NCBI GenBank assembly: GCA_018402765.1
Contig: JAGYIE010000002.1
Span: 124,001-188,000, forward strand
Origin: Vicingaceae bacterium
Lineage (GTDB): Bacteria; Bacteroidota; Bacteroidia; Flavobacteriales_E; Vicingaceae
Direction: 5' to 3'
DNA: 64,000 nucleotides
Each line of letters opens with the position of its first letter. Positions within the stretch are counted from its first letter, which is position 1. A program made the position numbers and the translations under genes. Shown here one piece after another: positions 1 through 7,790 of the stretch. The notes below the pieces were generated by a model. The model worked only from the letters and a program-made list of their open reading frames with translations. It was not told where the DNA came from and made no database searches.

Positions 1-1243
1 TATCCAAAATGTGCTGCAAACGATTCAAAATCCTGATCCAAATGGAGAAATTAAAGCGCTTTTAAGAACAAACTTACTTACTAGGATACAAAAACAGCCT
101 GAAAAAACAATCTTCTCAGAGCTATTGATTTGGCAATACATCCAAGAAAAAAACTTCAAAGGGGCACTTGTACAAGCAAAAGCAATTGACAAGAGATTGA
201 ATGAGAATGGAACGCGTATTTTTTCTCTTGGTCGTTTAGCGCTAAGCAATGAGGAATACGATGTCGCGATAAATTGCTACAAATACATCATAGAGAAAGG
301 GCGTAACAATATTTATTACAATGGTGCAAGAATCAGCTTAGTAAATGCTATCAAAGAAAAAATCGTTCACACTGAAAACTACACCATAATAGAATTACAA
401 GAAGTAAATAACAGCTATAAAGAATCATTAAAAGAACTAGGTAAAAATAGAAGGACTGTAGAATTAATGAATAGTTATGGTCACTTTTTAGCATTCTATT
501 TAGATAGCTTAGAAGCAGCGACCCAACTCTTAAACGAGGCTATAGAATTGCAAGGTGCACCTCGAGAAATGGTTGCAGAAGGTAAAATAGAACTCGCCGA
601 CGTATTACTTATTCAAGGAGAAATTTGGGATGCTTCTCTACTCTACTCTCAAGTAGAAAAAGAGTTTAAATATGATGAAATAGGAGAACGAGCAAAATTT
701 AAAAATGCTAAAATATCGTATTACACGGGAGACTTTTTATGGAGTCAGGCACAATTAAACGCGCTAAAGGGCTCTACATCTAAACTTATATCTAATGATG
801 CCATCGAGTTATCATTATTAATAACAGACAACATTGGTTTAGATAGCATTTCTGACCCTTTAGAGATGTATGCTAGGGCAGAGCTACTGTTGTTTCAGAA
901 CAAACCAGATGAGGCCAAAAATGTGTTGGATTCTATACCACAATTCTTCCCTACTTCTTCATTAAACGACGAGCTTTTATATCTAAACTATAGTTTAAAC
1001 TATAAAAAAAGAGATTATGAAAATGCAGCGAAGAGTTTACGCAAACTCATTAGCACATATCCAACAGATATTTTAGGTGATGATGCTCACTTCTATTTAG
1101 GAAAGATTCTAGAAGAGAAACTTGACCAACCTGAAGAAGCAATGGAATTATACAAACTAATATTAACGAATTACAGCAATAGTATTCATGTAGTCGAAGC
1201 AAGAAAACGATTTAGGTTGCTTAGAGGAGATACTTTAAATTAG
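1..1243 (+). CDS. TPR-repeat protein, 5' end cut off by window edge
   Basis: The reading frame is open from the first bases of the window, so the first GTG at 11 is probably internal and the N-terminus lies outside. The visible 410 residues are almost wholly alpha-helical, with several degenerate tetratricopeptide repeats; the clearest are near the C-terminus, where the chain reads as paired helices ending in a DAHFYLGKILEE-type TPR helix. TPR arrays are protein-interaction scaffolds, and no enzyme motif is visible. It ends 6 bases before a DUF4286 gene that leads into rsmA, so it is probably the upstream part of that operon. A specific function cannot be assigned. Identification as a TPR protein is firm. 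Confidence 0.85.
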   Translation, partial: IQNVLQTIQNPDPNGEIKALLRTNLLTRIQKQPEKTIFSELLIWQYIQEKNFKGALVQAKAIDKRLNENGTRIFSLGRLALSNEEYDVAINCYKYIIEKGRNNIYYNGARISLVNAIKEKIVHTENYTIIELQEVNNSYKESLKELGKNRRTVELMNSYGHFLAFYLDSLEAATQLLNEAIELQGAPREMVAEGKIELADVLLIQGEIWDASLLYSQVEKEFKYDEIGERAKFKNAKISYYTGDFLWSQAQLNALKGSTSKLISNDAIELSLLITDNIGLDSISDPLEMYARAELLLFQNKPDEAKNVLDSIPQFFPTSSLNDELLYLNYSLNYKKRDYENAAKSLRKLISTYPTDILGDDAHFYLGKILEEKLDQPEEAMELYKLILTNYSNSIHVVEARKRFRLLRGDTLN

Positions 1244-1249
1244 AATCAA

Positions 1250-1555
1250 ATGATTATATATAGTGTAACAGTAAGTATAGACAAAGGAGTTCATGAGGAT
1301 TGGTTGGTATGGATGAAGGAATCACATATTCCTGATGTAATGAAGACCGGATATTTTACAGAGAACCTAATCACAAAAGTACTCACAACCTCAGAGGATG
1401 AAGTTGGGATTACCTACAACATCCAGTACCATTGCCCTAGTATGACAGACCTAGAAGAATACCAGCGTGATCATGCACCTGCTCTACAAAAAGAACATAC
1501 AGAACGATATAAAGATAAATTTGTAGCCTTTAGAAGTTTACTCGAAAAAGTATAA
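1250..1555 (+). CDS. DUF4286 family small protein
   Basis: This 101-residue protein begins MIIYSVTVSID and has the length and character of the DUF4286 family, which has an alpha/beta ferredoxin-like look. A WxxWMKxxHIPD stretch near residues 19-30 and the HAPALQ segment near the C-terminus are typical. It has no signal peptide or membrane segment, so it is presumably cytoplasmic. It sits 6 bases after the TPR gene and 1 base before the rsmA start, so the three are almost certainly co-transcribed and possibly translationally coupled. The family has no established biochemical role that I know of. Its attachment to rsmA hints at a link to ribosome maturation, but that is inference only. Confidence 0.85.
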   Translation: MIIYSVTVSIDKGVHEDWLVWMKESHIPDVMKTGYFTENLITKVLTTSEDEVGITYNIQYHCPSMTDLEEYQRDHAPALQKEHTERYKDKFVAFRSLLEKV

Positions 1556-1556
1556 G

Positions 1557-2336
1557 TTGAAATTAGTAAAAGCCAAAAAGCACCTCGGTCAGCATTTTTT
1601 AATAGATGAAAGTATTGCATCAAATACAGTAGATGCTCTACAAATGACCGAACAATACAATAAAGTAATTGAAGTAGGTCCAGGGATGGGTGTGCTTACT
1701 AAATACTTGGTTAAACGGAAGGACCTTGAAACTTATATCATTGATATTGACGGAGAATCTATTAAATTTCTTTTGCAAAATTTTGAAGAGTTAGATGACT
1801 CTAGAATTATCGAAGGGGACTTTTTAAAATACGATTTGACACAAATTTTTGGACAAGAAAATTTTGCTATTGTAGGTAACTTCCCGTACAATATTTCTTC
1901 TCAGATTCTATTTAAAGCCTATGATAATCGGGATAAAGTAATTGAGGTAGTCGGTATGTTTCAGAAAGAGGTGGCAGAACGAATTGCTGCACCTCCGGGC
2001 TCTAAAACATACGGGATACTTAGTGTGCTGCTTCAAGCATTTTACGATATCGAATATTTATTTACGGTAGAGCCCGAGGTTTTTGATCCGCCGCCAAAGG
2101 TCAAATCAGGAGTAATTAGGCTACAACGAAATAATGTAAAGTCCTTAGATGTAGATGAAAAGCGCTTTAAATCAATCGTTAAAATTGCATTTGGTCAGCG
2201 CAGAAAAACGTTGAGAAACTCATTAAAACAGTTTATCAATGAGAAGCCTGAGATAAAAGAGAATGTAATCTTTAATGAAAGGCCAGAGCAGCTTTCTGTT
2301 GCTCAATTCATCGAAATTGTAAAATTATTGGATTAA
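1557..2336 (+). CDS. rsmA: 16S rRNA (adenine1518/1519-N6)-dimethyltransferase
   Basis: RsmA (KsgA) dimethylates two adjacent adenines in the 3' terminal hairpin of 16S rRNA late in 30S assembly, using S-adenosylmethionine. The N-terminal KKHLGQHFL signature, the SAM-binding GPGMGVLT loop (residues 41-48) and the catalytic NFPYNIS motif (from residue 108) are all present. The length of 259 residues is normal for the family. The start is TTG at 1557, one base after the stop of the DUF4286 gene; no ATG lies between it and the conserved KKHLGQ motif, so TTG is very likely genuine. Such a start is suited to translational coupling and modest expression. The gene is intact, with no unusual features. 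Confidence 0.97.
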   Translation: MKLVKAKKHLGQHFLIDESIASNTVDALQMTEQYNKVIEVGPGMGVLTKYLVKRKDLETYIIDIDGESIKFLLQNFEELDDSRIIEGDFLKYDLTQIFGQENFAIVGNFPYNISSQILFKAYDNRDKVIEVVGMFQKEVAERIAAPPGSKTYGILSVLLQAFYDIEYLFTVEPEVFDPPPKVKSGVIRLQRNNVKSLDVDEKRFKSIVKIAFGQRRKTLRNSLKQFINEKPEIKENVIFNERPEQLSVAQFIEIVKLLD

Positions 2337-2424
2337 TGCCTGTTGAGATAAGCTGATAAATCGATAGTTTTTGAGGTCATAAGAATCTTAGAATAACATT
2401 AATTTATTTACCTCATAACCCTTA

Positions 2425-2434
2425 TTAAGGCCTA
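2425..2434. promoter_or_regulatory. TTAAGGCCTA element before mgtE
   Basis: The 134-base gap between rsmA and mgtE holds this near-palindromic 10-mer about 37 bases before the mgtE start. The identical 10-mer occurs upstream of purH at 15116-15125. No good TAnnTTTG box is visible here; TAAATTCG further on is only a partial match. The rest of the gap is AT-rich without an evident terminator. Its role as an operator is speculation. Confidence 0.25.
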
Positions 2435-2470
2435 AAGTTGTAAATTCGTCATCTACAAATTGATTGGCTC

Positions 2471-3829
2471 ATGCAATTTGAACTAACAAAAGAGTATTTA
2501 AACGCACTAAGAGAAAGCTTAGACACCGGACTAGAGACACCAATTTTGCAAGAAGTTAGTGTACTCCACCCGGCGGATATTGCCGAAATTTTAGATGAGC
2601 TAACCATAGAACAAGCGTCTTTACTTTACAAATATATTGGCAAAGAAAAGTCTGCCGATATTCTTATTGAACTAGATGAAGATGTTAGAGAGCGATACCT
2701 AGACTCTCTCGGTGCGAAAGAAATTGCCGAGACCTTTATTGAAAATATGGATTCAGATGATGCTGCCGATATTATGGCAGAACTTTCTGATAAAGTAAAA
2801 GAAGAGGTAATCTCACACATTCAAGATGAAGAACAGGCGAGTGACATTGTAGACCTTCTGAGTTATCCAGAAGATTCTGCAGGTGGACTTATGGCTAAAG
2901 AGCTTATTCAGGTAAATGTGAATTGGAGCATGCTGAAGTGCGTAAAAGAAATGCGCAAACAAGCAGAAGACATTGAAAATGTATACTCGATTTATGTAGT
3001 TGATAATCAAAATCGATTAATTGGAACACTCTCCTTAAAAAAACTCCTTTTAGCACCAAGTACAGCCAAAGTTGAAGACGTTTATTTTAAAGATGTCTTG
3101 GCTGTGAAAGCATATGAAAAGTCAGAAGAAGTTGCGAATATTATGGAAAAGTATGACCTTGTTGTACTTCCTGTAGTAGATGAACTTTACAGATTAATGG
3201 GAAGAATTACTATTGATGATGTGGTAGATGTGATTCGAGAGGAAGCAGACAAAGATTATCAAATGGCTTCAGGTTTGACTCAAACTGCAGAATCGAGCGA
3301 TCGGGTTTGGTCCCTTTCAAAAGCACGAATTCCTTGGTTGGTGATTGGGTTGTTTGGTGGTGTTTTAGGTTCATTAGTCATAGAAAATTACGAAGGCCAA
3401 ATTCAAATTCATCCTGAAATGGCCATTTTCATTCCTTTAATCGCCGCTATGGGCGGAAATGCGGGTGTGCAATCATCAGCAATAGTCGTACAAGGATTAG
3501 CCAACAAAACAATGGGATTTGATTCTATTTTCTCTAGATTATTCAAAGAATTCTCAGTAGGATTATTAAACGGTGTATTGGTTTCATCATTAATATTTGG
3601 CTATAACTTATTATTCTCAGACTCATGGGCACTTAGCCTAACAGTTAGTATTTCGTTAATTACAGCAGTAGTTTTTGCGACCCTTTTAGGTACGGCAGTC
3701 CCACTAGTTTTAGATAAATATAAAGTAGATCCTGCACTAGCTACAGGTCCGTTTATCACCACATTGAATGACATTATTGGTCTTTTTATCTACTTTGGAG
3801 TTGGGCGATTATTGTATAATTATTTCTAA
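2471..3829 (+). CDS. mgtE: MgtE-family magnesium transporter
   Basis: This is a Mg2+-gated Mg2+ channel/transporter of the inner membrane, 452 residues long as usual. The N-terminal cytosolic helical-repeat domain covers about residues 1-130 (HPADIAEILDEL and DDAADIMAEL repeats). Two CBS domains follow to about residue 260, then a C-terminal membrane domain of about five helices from residue 288. The membrane domain keeps the GGNAGVQSSA motif and the conserved Asp in TLNDIIGLFIYF, which lines the pore in the characterised Thermus MgtE. The cytosolic N and CBS domains are known to close the pore when Mg2+ binds. The gene follows rsmA after a 134-base gap and precedes a dehydrogenase by 2 bases, so it probably has its own promoter. 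Confidence 0.95.
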   Translation: MQFELTKEYLNALRESLDTGLETPILQEVSVLHPADIAEILDELTIEQASLLYKYIGKEKSADILIELDEDVRERYLDSLGAKEIAETFIENMDSDDAADIMAELSDKVKEEVISHIQDEEQASDIVDLLSYPEDSAGGLMAKELIQVNVNWSMLKCVKEMRKQAEDIENVYSIYVVDNQNRLIGTLSLKKLLLAPSTAKVEDVYFKDVLAVKAYEKSEEVANIMEKYDLVVLPVVDELYRLMGRITIDDVVDVIREEADKDYQMASGLTQTAESSDRVWSLSKARIPWLVIGLFGGVLGSLVIENYEGQIQIHPEMAIFIPLIAAMGGNAGVQSSAIVVQGLANKTMGFDSIFSRLFKEFSVGLLNGVLVSSLIFGYNLLFSDSWALSLTVSISLITAVVFATLLGTAVPLVLDKYKVDPALATGPFITTLNDIIGLFIYFGVGRLLYNYF

Positions 3830-3831
3830 CC

Positions 3832-4773
3832 ATGTCTCGAAAAGTAATTTTCATTGATTCTGTACATCTTATTTTAAAAGACCGATTAGAAGAAATGGGG
3901 TTCCAATGTGATTGGAAAATTGATTTAAATCGTCAGGAGATTGAGGAGATTATTGATCAATATGAGGGAGCAGTAATCAGAAGCAAGTTCAAATTTGATG
4001 CAGATATACTTCACAAAAGCAGTCACTTAAAATGGATTGCACGTTCCGGCGCAGGAATGGAAAACATCGATTTAGATACCGCAAAAAGCCTAAACATTCA
4101 GTGTTTTAATTCCCCTGAAGGCAATAGAGATGCCGTAGCTGAACATTGTATCGGAATGTTGTTGAGTCTATTCAATCACCTATCCAGAGGAGATCAGGAA
4201 GTGCGACAAGGCTTGTGGTTGAGGGAGAAAAACCGCGGAATTGAACTCAAAGGAAAAACAGTTGGGTTGATAGGTTTCGGATTTATGGGTCAAGCATTCG
4301 CTCAACGACTGCAAAGTTTTGGAGTAACTATTTTAGCGCATGACAAATACAAAACGGGATTTGGAAGTGATTTAGTAAAAGAAGCGACCTTGAAAGACCT
4401 TCAAGAAGAATCGGATGTAATCAGCATTCACCTGCCATACACCGAAGAAACGCACTATTATGTTGATGAGCAATTTATAGCCAATTGTCAAAAACCATTT
4501 TACCTCATCAATACCGCTCGCGGAAAATGCTTGGACACCTCAGCGTTGGTAAAAGGAATCAATGCTCAAAAAGTTTTAGGAGCTTGTTTAGATGTCTCCG
4601 AATTTGAAAGTATTTCCTTTGAAAACCTCAACAAAGATCAGCTTCCTCAAGCATTTCAGGATTTAATTGCTTCCGACAAAGTTATTCTTTCTCCTCATGT
4701 GGCCGGCTGGACGGTTGAATCTTATGAGAAATTATCGAGTTTTTTGGCAGAGAAAATATTAGGTAATTGTTAA
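3832..4773 (+). CDS. D-isomer 2-hydroxyacid dehydrogenase
   Basis: This is an NAD-dependent dehydrogenase of the D-2-hydroxyacid family (phosphoglycerate/glycerate dehydrogenase type), 313 residues. The Rossmann GLIGFGFMG motif is at about residues 145-153. The expected catalytic set is present: Arg in NTARG (about 230), an acidic residue in LDVSEFES (about 257-259) and His in LSPHVAGW (about 289). It lacks the C-terminal ACT domain of long SerA forms. It starts 2 bases after mgtE, so it is probably co-transcribed. It could be the 3-phosphoglycerate dehydrogenase of serine synthesis or a glyoxylate/hydroxypyruvate reductase; the sequence alone does not decide. It converges with the aspartate kinase gene. 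Confidence 0.88.
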   Translation: MSRKVIFIDSVHLILKDRLEEMGFQCDWKIDLNRQEIEEIIDQYEGAVIRSKFKFDADILHKSSHLKWIARSGAGMENIDLDTAKSLNIQCFNSPEGNRDAVAEHCIGMLLSLFNHLSRGDQEVRQGLWLREKNRGIELKGKTVGLIGFGFMGQAFAQRLQSFGVTILAHDKYKTGFGSDLVKEATLKDLQEESDVISIHLPYTEETHYYVDEQFIANCQKPFYLINTARGKCLDTSALVKGINAQKVLGACLDVSEFESISFENLNKDQLPQAFQDLIASDKVILSPHVAGWTVESYEKLSSFLAEKILGNC

Positions 4774-4820
4774 TTATCAATGGTTAATTGATGTATTCAG
4801 CAAACCACATTAACAATTAC
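4763..4820. terminator. AT-rich convergent inverted repeat
   Basis: GTAATTGTTAAT at 4763-4774 and ATTAACAATTAC at 4809-4820 form a perfect 12-base inverted repeat that spans the stop codons of both convergent genes. The 34-base loop holds a second perfect hairpin, ATCAAT-N5-ATTGAT, at 4776-4792. GC content is very low and there is no clean U-tract, so termination strength is doubtful. The symmetry and convergent position make a shared terminator the simplest reading. Confidence 0.4.
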
Positions 4821-6085
4821 TTCACCACAAACCTCGCAGTCTGTCTACTCTTTTGCTCTACATAAATAGTTTTACCATTTAGAAGTTTAGAAAGTGTTTC
4901 CTCATCATAATGACGAACTGTTAGCAACAGTAACTCATCATTGAAATATACCTTATAGTCAGCTTTCAATTCTTCAATAAGTTGGTCAATTTTCTGTTTT
5001 TGATTATCTACACAAACAGAAAAACTAAGCGCTGAATTCTGCATCAGATTCACAGCGACTTTATGCTTTGCAAAGCAGCCAAAAATCTGACTTAAGTTCT
5101 CCTCAGCTATAAACGAATAATCTCTAGGCGAGATAGAAATTAATCTTTGATTCGTTTTAAAGATATAAGATGGAATCAACGAGTCTTTTGAAGAGTTTTC
5201 ATTAATTATACTTCCTTCTTCTTCAGGGTTTAAGAATGACTTTACAAGCAATGGAATTTGCTTATTTTGTAATGGCTTAATCGTTTTTGGATGAATAACT
5301 GTTGCGCCGTAATACGCTAGTTCTACTGCTTCATGGTAAGAAATATTGTTGAGTTTTACAGTATCTTCAAACCATTTTGGATCAGCATTGAGCATGCCAG
5401 GAACATCCTTCCATATCGTTAGAGAATCTGCATCTGTTAGATTAGCCAGAATTCCTCCTGTAAAATCAGAGCCTTCTCTTCCTAAAGTAGAATTAAAATT
5501 TTCTGAAGTGGACCCTACAAAACCCTGAGTAACCATCAATTTATTAGCACTATCAGCGAAATAAGGTTTTAAATAGCGATTTACATTCTCAGCAGAAACC
5601 ACCCAATCTACTTTTGCATTTCTATAGGTGTTGTCGGTTCTAATTAAATCGCGCACATCTTGCAATTTATTAGTCAACCCGACATGCTTTAGATAGGCTG
5701 AAACAATGGTGGCAGAAATCCATTCGCCAACAGCAACCATTTGATCGTACTCAAAATCGTACTCCCGCATTTGTTCTTCTTCCAGTTGCCACTCTATTTC
5801 AACAAACGTATTGTGAATTTCTTGGAAAATTGGATGACGGGTATCTTCAAATAGCTCCTTTAAGATATCAAAATGAAAGTGTTTTACTACTTCTAAAAGA
5901 GTCATAGCATTTTCTCGTCCATGAAAATAAGCATCTAACAACTCTTCCAAAGCATTGGTGGTTTTGCCCATCGCGGAAACCACCACTATAATTTGCTCTT
6001 CCGGGTAACGCTCTAAAATAGTTGCTACGTTTTTTACTGCAGCGGCATCTTTTACTGATGCTCCTCCAAACTTAAATACCTTCAT
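4817..6085 (-). CDS. Aspartate kinase
   Basis: This enzyme phosphorylates L-aspartate, the first step toward lysine/diaminopimelate, threonine and methionine. The N-terminal KFGGASV motif (residues 5-11) and the catalytic core with GREGSDFTGG and DPKWFEDT fit the amino-acid kinase fold. The C-terminal third (from about residue 310) looks like a tandem ACT-type regulatory region, the usual site of feedback control. The 422-residue length fits a monofunctional enzyme without homoserine dehydrogenase. It follows directly on the SSAT-like acetyltransferase gene with no bases between the two. Which amino acid feeds back on it cannot be read from the sequence. Confidence 0.93.
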   Translation of the reverse strand: MKVFKFGGASVKDAAAVKNVATILERYPEEQIIVVVSAMGKTTNALEELLDAYFHGRENAMTLLEVVKHFHFDILKELFEDTRHPIFQEIHNTFVEIEWQLEEEQMREYDFEYDQMVAVGEWISATIVSAYLKHVGLTNKLQDVRDLIRTDNTYRNAKVDWVVSAENVNRYLKPYFADSANKLMVTQGFVGSTSENFNSTLGREGSDFTGGILANLTDADSLTIWKDVPGMLNADPKWFEDTVKLNNISYHEAVELAYYGATVIHPKTIKPLQNKQIPLLVKSFLNPEEEGSIINENSSKDSLIPSYIFKTNQRLISISPRDYSFIAEENLSQIFGCFAKHKVAVNLMQNSALSFSVCVDNQKQKIDQLIEELKADYKVYFNDELLLLTVRHYDEETLSKLLNGKTIYVEQKSRQTARFVVK

Positions 6086-6565
6086 TTATTTCAATTTCTT
6101 TGATAATTCGTGTAGTTGCTCTTTTCTAAACTTGGCATTAAACCATTCTCCATCTAATTCAGCTGCATATTTTTTATAAAATCCAATTGCCGGCTCATTC
6201 CAATCCAAAACCTGCCACTCCATCCTACCAGAGTTCAGATTAGCTGATATTCGTATCAATTCTTCAAAAAGCAATTTTCCGGCACCCACACCTCTATACT
6301 TTTCAGTCACAATCAAGTCTTCTAAATATATACACTTACCCTTCCAAGTAGAATATTTGGTATAATACAATGCCATACCAATTATTTTATCATCTGACTC
6401 GGCAATTAATAACTTGTAAATAGCATTAGGACCAAACCCATCCTCGGTCAATTCTTCTAATGTAACTTCTACCTGATCAGCAGCATTTTCGTAAACAGCT
6501 AATTCATAAATTAGTTGAAGTACATCGGGACAATCACTTCTTTTACCTTCTCTTATGGTTACCAT
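6086..6565 (-). CDS. GNAT acetyltransferase, SSAT/thialysine-acetyltransferase-like
   Basis: This is a GCN5-related N-acetyltransferase of about 159 residues. The start MVTIREGKRSD resembles eukaryotic spermidine/spermine and thialysine acetyltransferases, as do the acidic EELTEDGFG stretch, the acetyl-CoA loop RGVGAGK and the C-terminal VLDWNEPAIGFYKK. I chose the ATG at 6565 because the family alignment begins there; the upstream ATG at 6586 would add seven unlikely residues. By analogy the substrate is a small amine or diamine such as thialysine, but this is not proven. It lies directly upstream of the aspartate kinase and is divergent from fbp. Confidence 0.85.
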   Translation of the reverse strand: MVTIREGKRSDCPDVLQLIYELAVYENAADQVEVTLEELTEDGFGPNAIYKLLIAESDDKIIGMALYYTKYSTWKGKCIYLEDLIVTEKYRGVGAGKLLFEELIRISANLNSGRMEWQVLDWNEPAIGFYKKYAAELDGEWFNAKFRKEQLHELSKKLK

Positions 6566-6682
6566 TATATAATTGCTTTGCAGCAAAGGTAAATTTTAGG
6601 AGTTAAAAACCCTACAGTTTGAAGGATAGACTTCCAAATTGCTTTCATTTTGCGATATTTGCAAAAATTTAAAGGCAATACC

Positions 6683-7678
6683 ATGAGTGGAGTTAAAACA
6701 TTGAGCGAATTTATTATAGAAAGACAAGATGACTTTCCATATGCAACCGGTGAATTAACTCGCTTATTAAATGATATTGTTATTGCCACTAAAATCATCA
6801 ACCGAGAGGTGAATAAAGCAGGTTTAGTAAATATTATTGGAGCCACTGAATCTGAAAACATTCAAGGCGAAACGCAGCAAAAACTTGACGTAATGGCCGA
6901 TAATCAATTTATCTCAGCTTTACAGAATGGTGGTGAAGCTTGTGGTTTAGCCTCTGAAGAAAATGACCACGAATTAATTTTTAAAAGCGACTTTGCAAAA
7001 AAAGGCAATTATGTAGTAGCATTTGACCCATTAGATGGCTCTTCTAATATTGATGTGAATGTTTCTATTGGAACGATATTTTCAATTTTCAGAAGAAAAA
7101 GCAAAGTTGGCGAGGAAGCAAACCTACAAGATTTCTTGCAGAAAGGAGATGAGCAAGTAGCTGCAGGATATATTGTTTATGGTTCTTCTACTATGCTAGT
7201 TTATACCACAGGAAACGGGGTAAATGGATTTACTTTAGATCCGTCAATCGGTGAGTTTTGTTTATCTCATCCGAATATGAAAATTAAAGAGGATGGTAAA
7301 ATTTACTCGTTGAACGAAGGGAATTACCCTTTCTTTTCTCAAGGTGTTCGTGATTATATTGAATACTGTAAAGAAGATGACAAAGAAACAAATCGCCCAT
7401 TTTCAGCACGATACATTGGCTCAATGGTAGCCGACTTTCACCGAAACTTGATAAAAGGCGGTATTTTTATCTATCCAGAAACAACGAAAGCCCCAAACGG
7501 TAAACTAAGAATCTTATACGAATGCAATCCAATGGCTTTTATTATGGAGCAGGCTGGCGGAGCTGCCACCACAGGTAAGCAGCGTATCATGGATGTGGAA
7601 TTAACTGAATTGCATCAGCGTGTCCCATGTATTATGGGATCTAAAAAGATGGTAGAGAAAATGTTGACGTTTTTGTAG
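6683..7678 (+). CDS. fbp: Class 1 fructose-1,6-bisphosphatase
   Basis: This enzyme hydrolyses fructose-1,6-bisphosphate to fructose-6-phosphate in gluconeogenesis. The metal-binding [11 protein letters not shown] motif (residues 114-124) identifies class 1. Other conserved stretches are the [11 protein letters not shown] substrate loop and the C-terminal [15 protein letters not shown]. The length from the chosen ATG at 6683 is 331 residues, normal for the family. The upstream ATG-like frame at 6650 would add 11 residues that overlap the likely promoter (a near-match TATTTG just before), so I prefer 6683. The gene is divergent from the acetyltransferase/aspartate kinase pair and appears monocistronic. 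Confidence 0.96.
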   Translation: MSGVKTLSEFIIERQDDFPYATGELTRLLNDIVIATKIINREVNKAGLVNIIGATESENIQGETQQKLDVMADNQFISALQNGGEACGLASEENDHELIFKSDFAKKGNYVVAFDPLDGSSNIDVNVSIGTIFSIFRRKSKVGEEANLQDFLQKGDEQVAAGYIVYGSSTMLVYTTGNGVNGFTLDPSIGEFCLSHPNMKIKEDGKIYSLNEGNYPFFSQGVRDYIEYCKEDDKETNRPFSARYIGSMVADFHRNLIKGGIFIYPETTKAPNGKLRILYECNPMAFIMEQAGGAATTGKQRIMDVELTELHQRVPCIMGSKKMVEKMLTFL

Positions 7679-7756
7679 TAAGTTATTTAGAATACTCTAA
7701 TAAATACTTAGTCAAACCCAAAAAAAATAGTTTGCGTTAAGCTTAAATCTTCCTAT

Positions 7757-7786
7757 TTGAATCTCCCAACAATTCCATTAATTTAG
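7757..7786 (+). promoter_or_regulatory. Candidate promoter for the membrane/TPR gene
   Basis: TTG at 7757-7759 is followed after 19 bases by TAATTTAG at 7779-7786, one mismatch from the Bacteroidota -7 pattern TAnnTTTG. The start codon follows only 4 bases later, so transcripts would have almost no leader. Confidence 0.4.
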
Positions 7787-7790
7787 AGGA

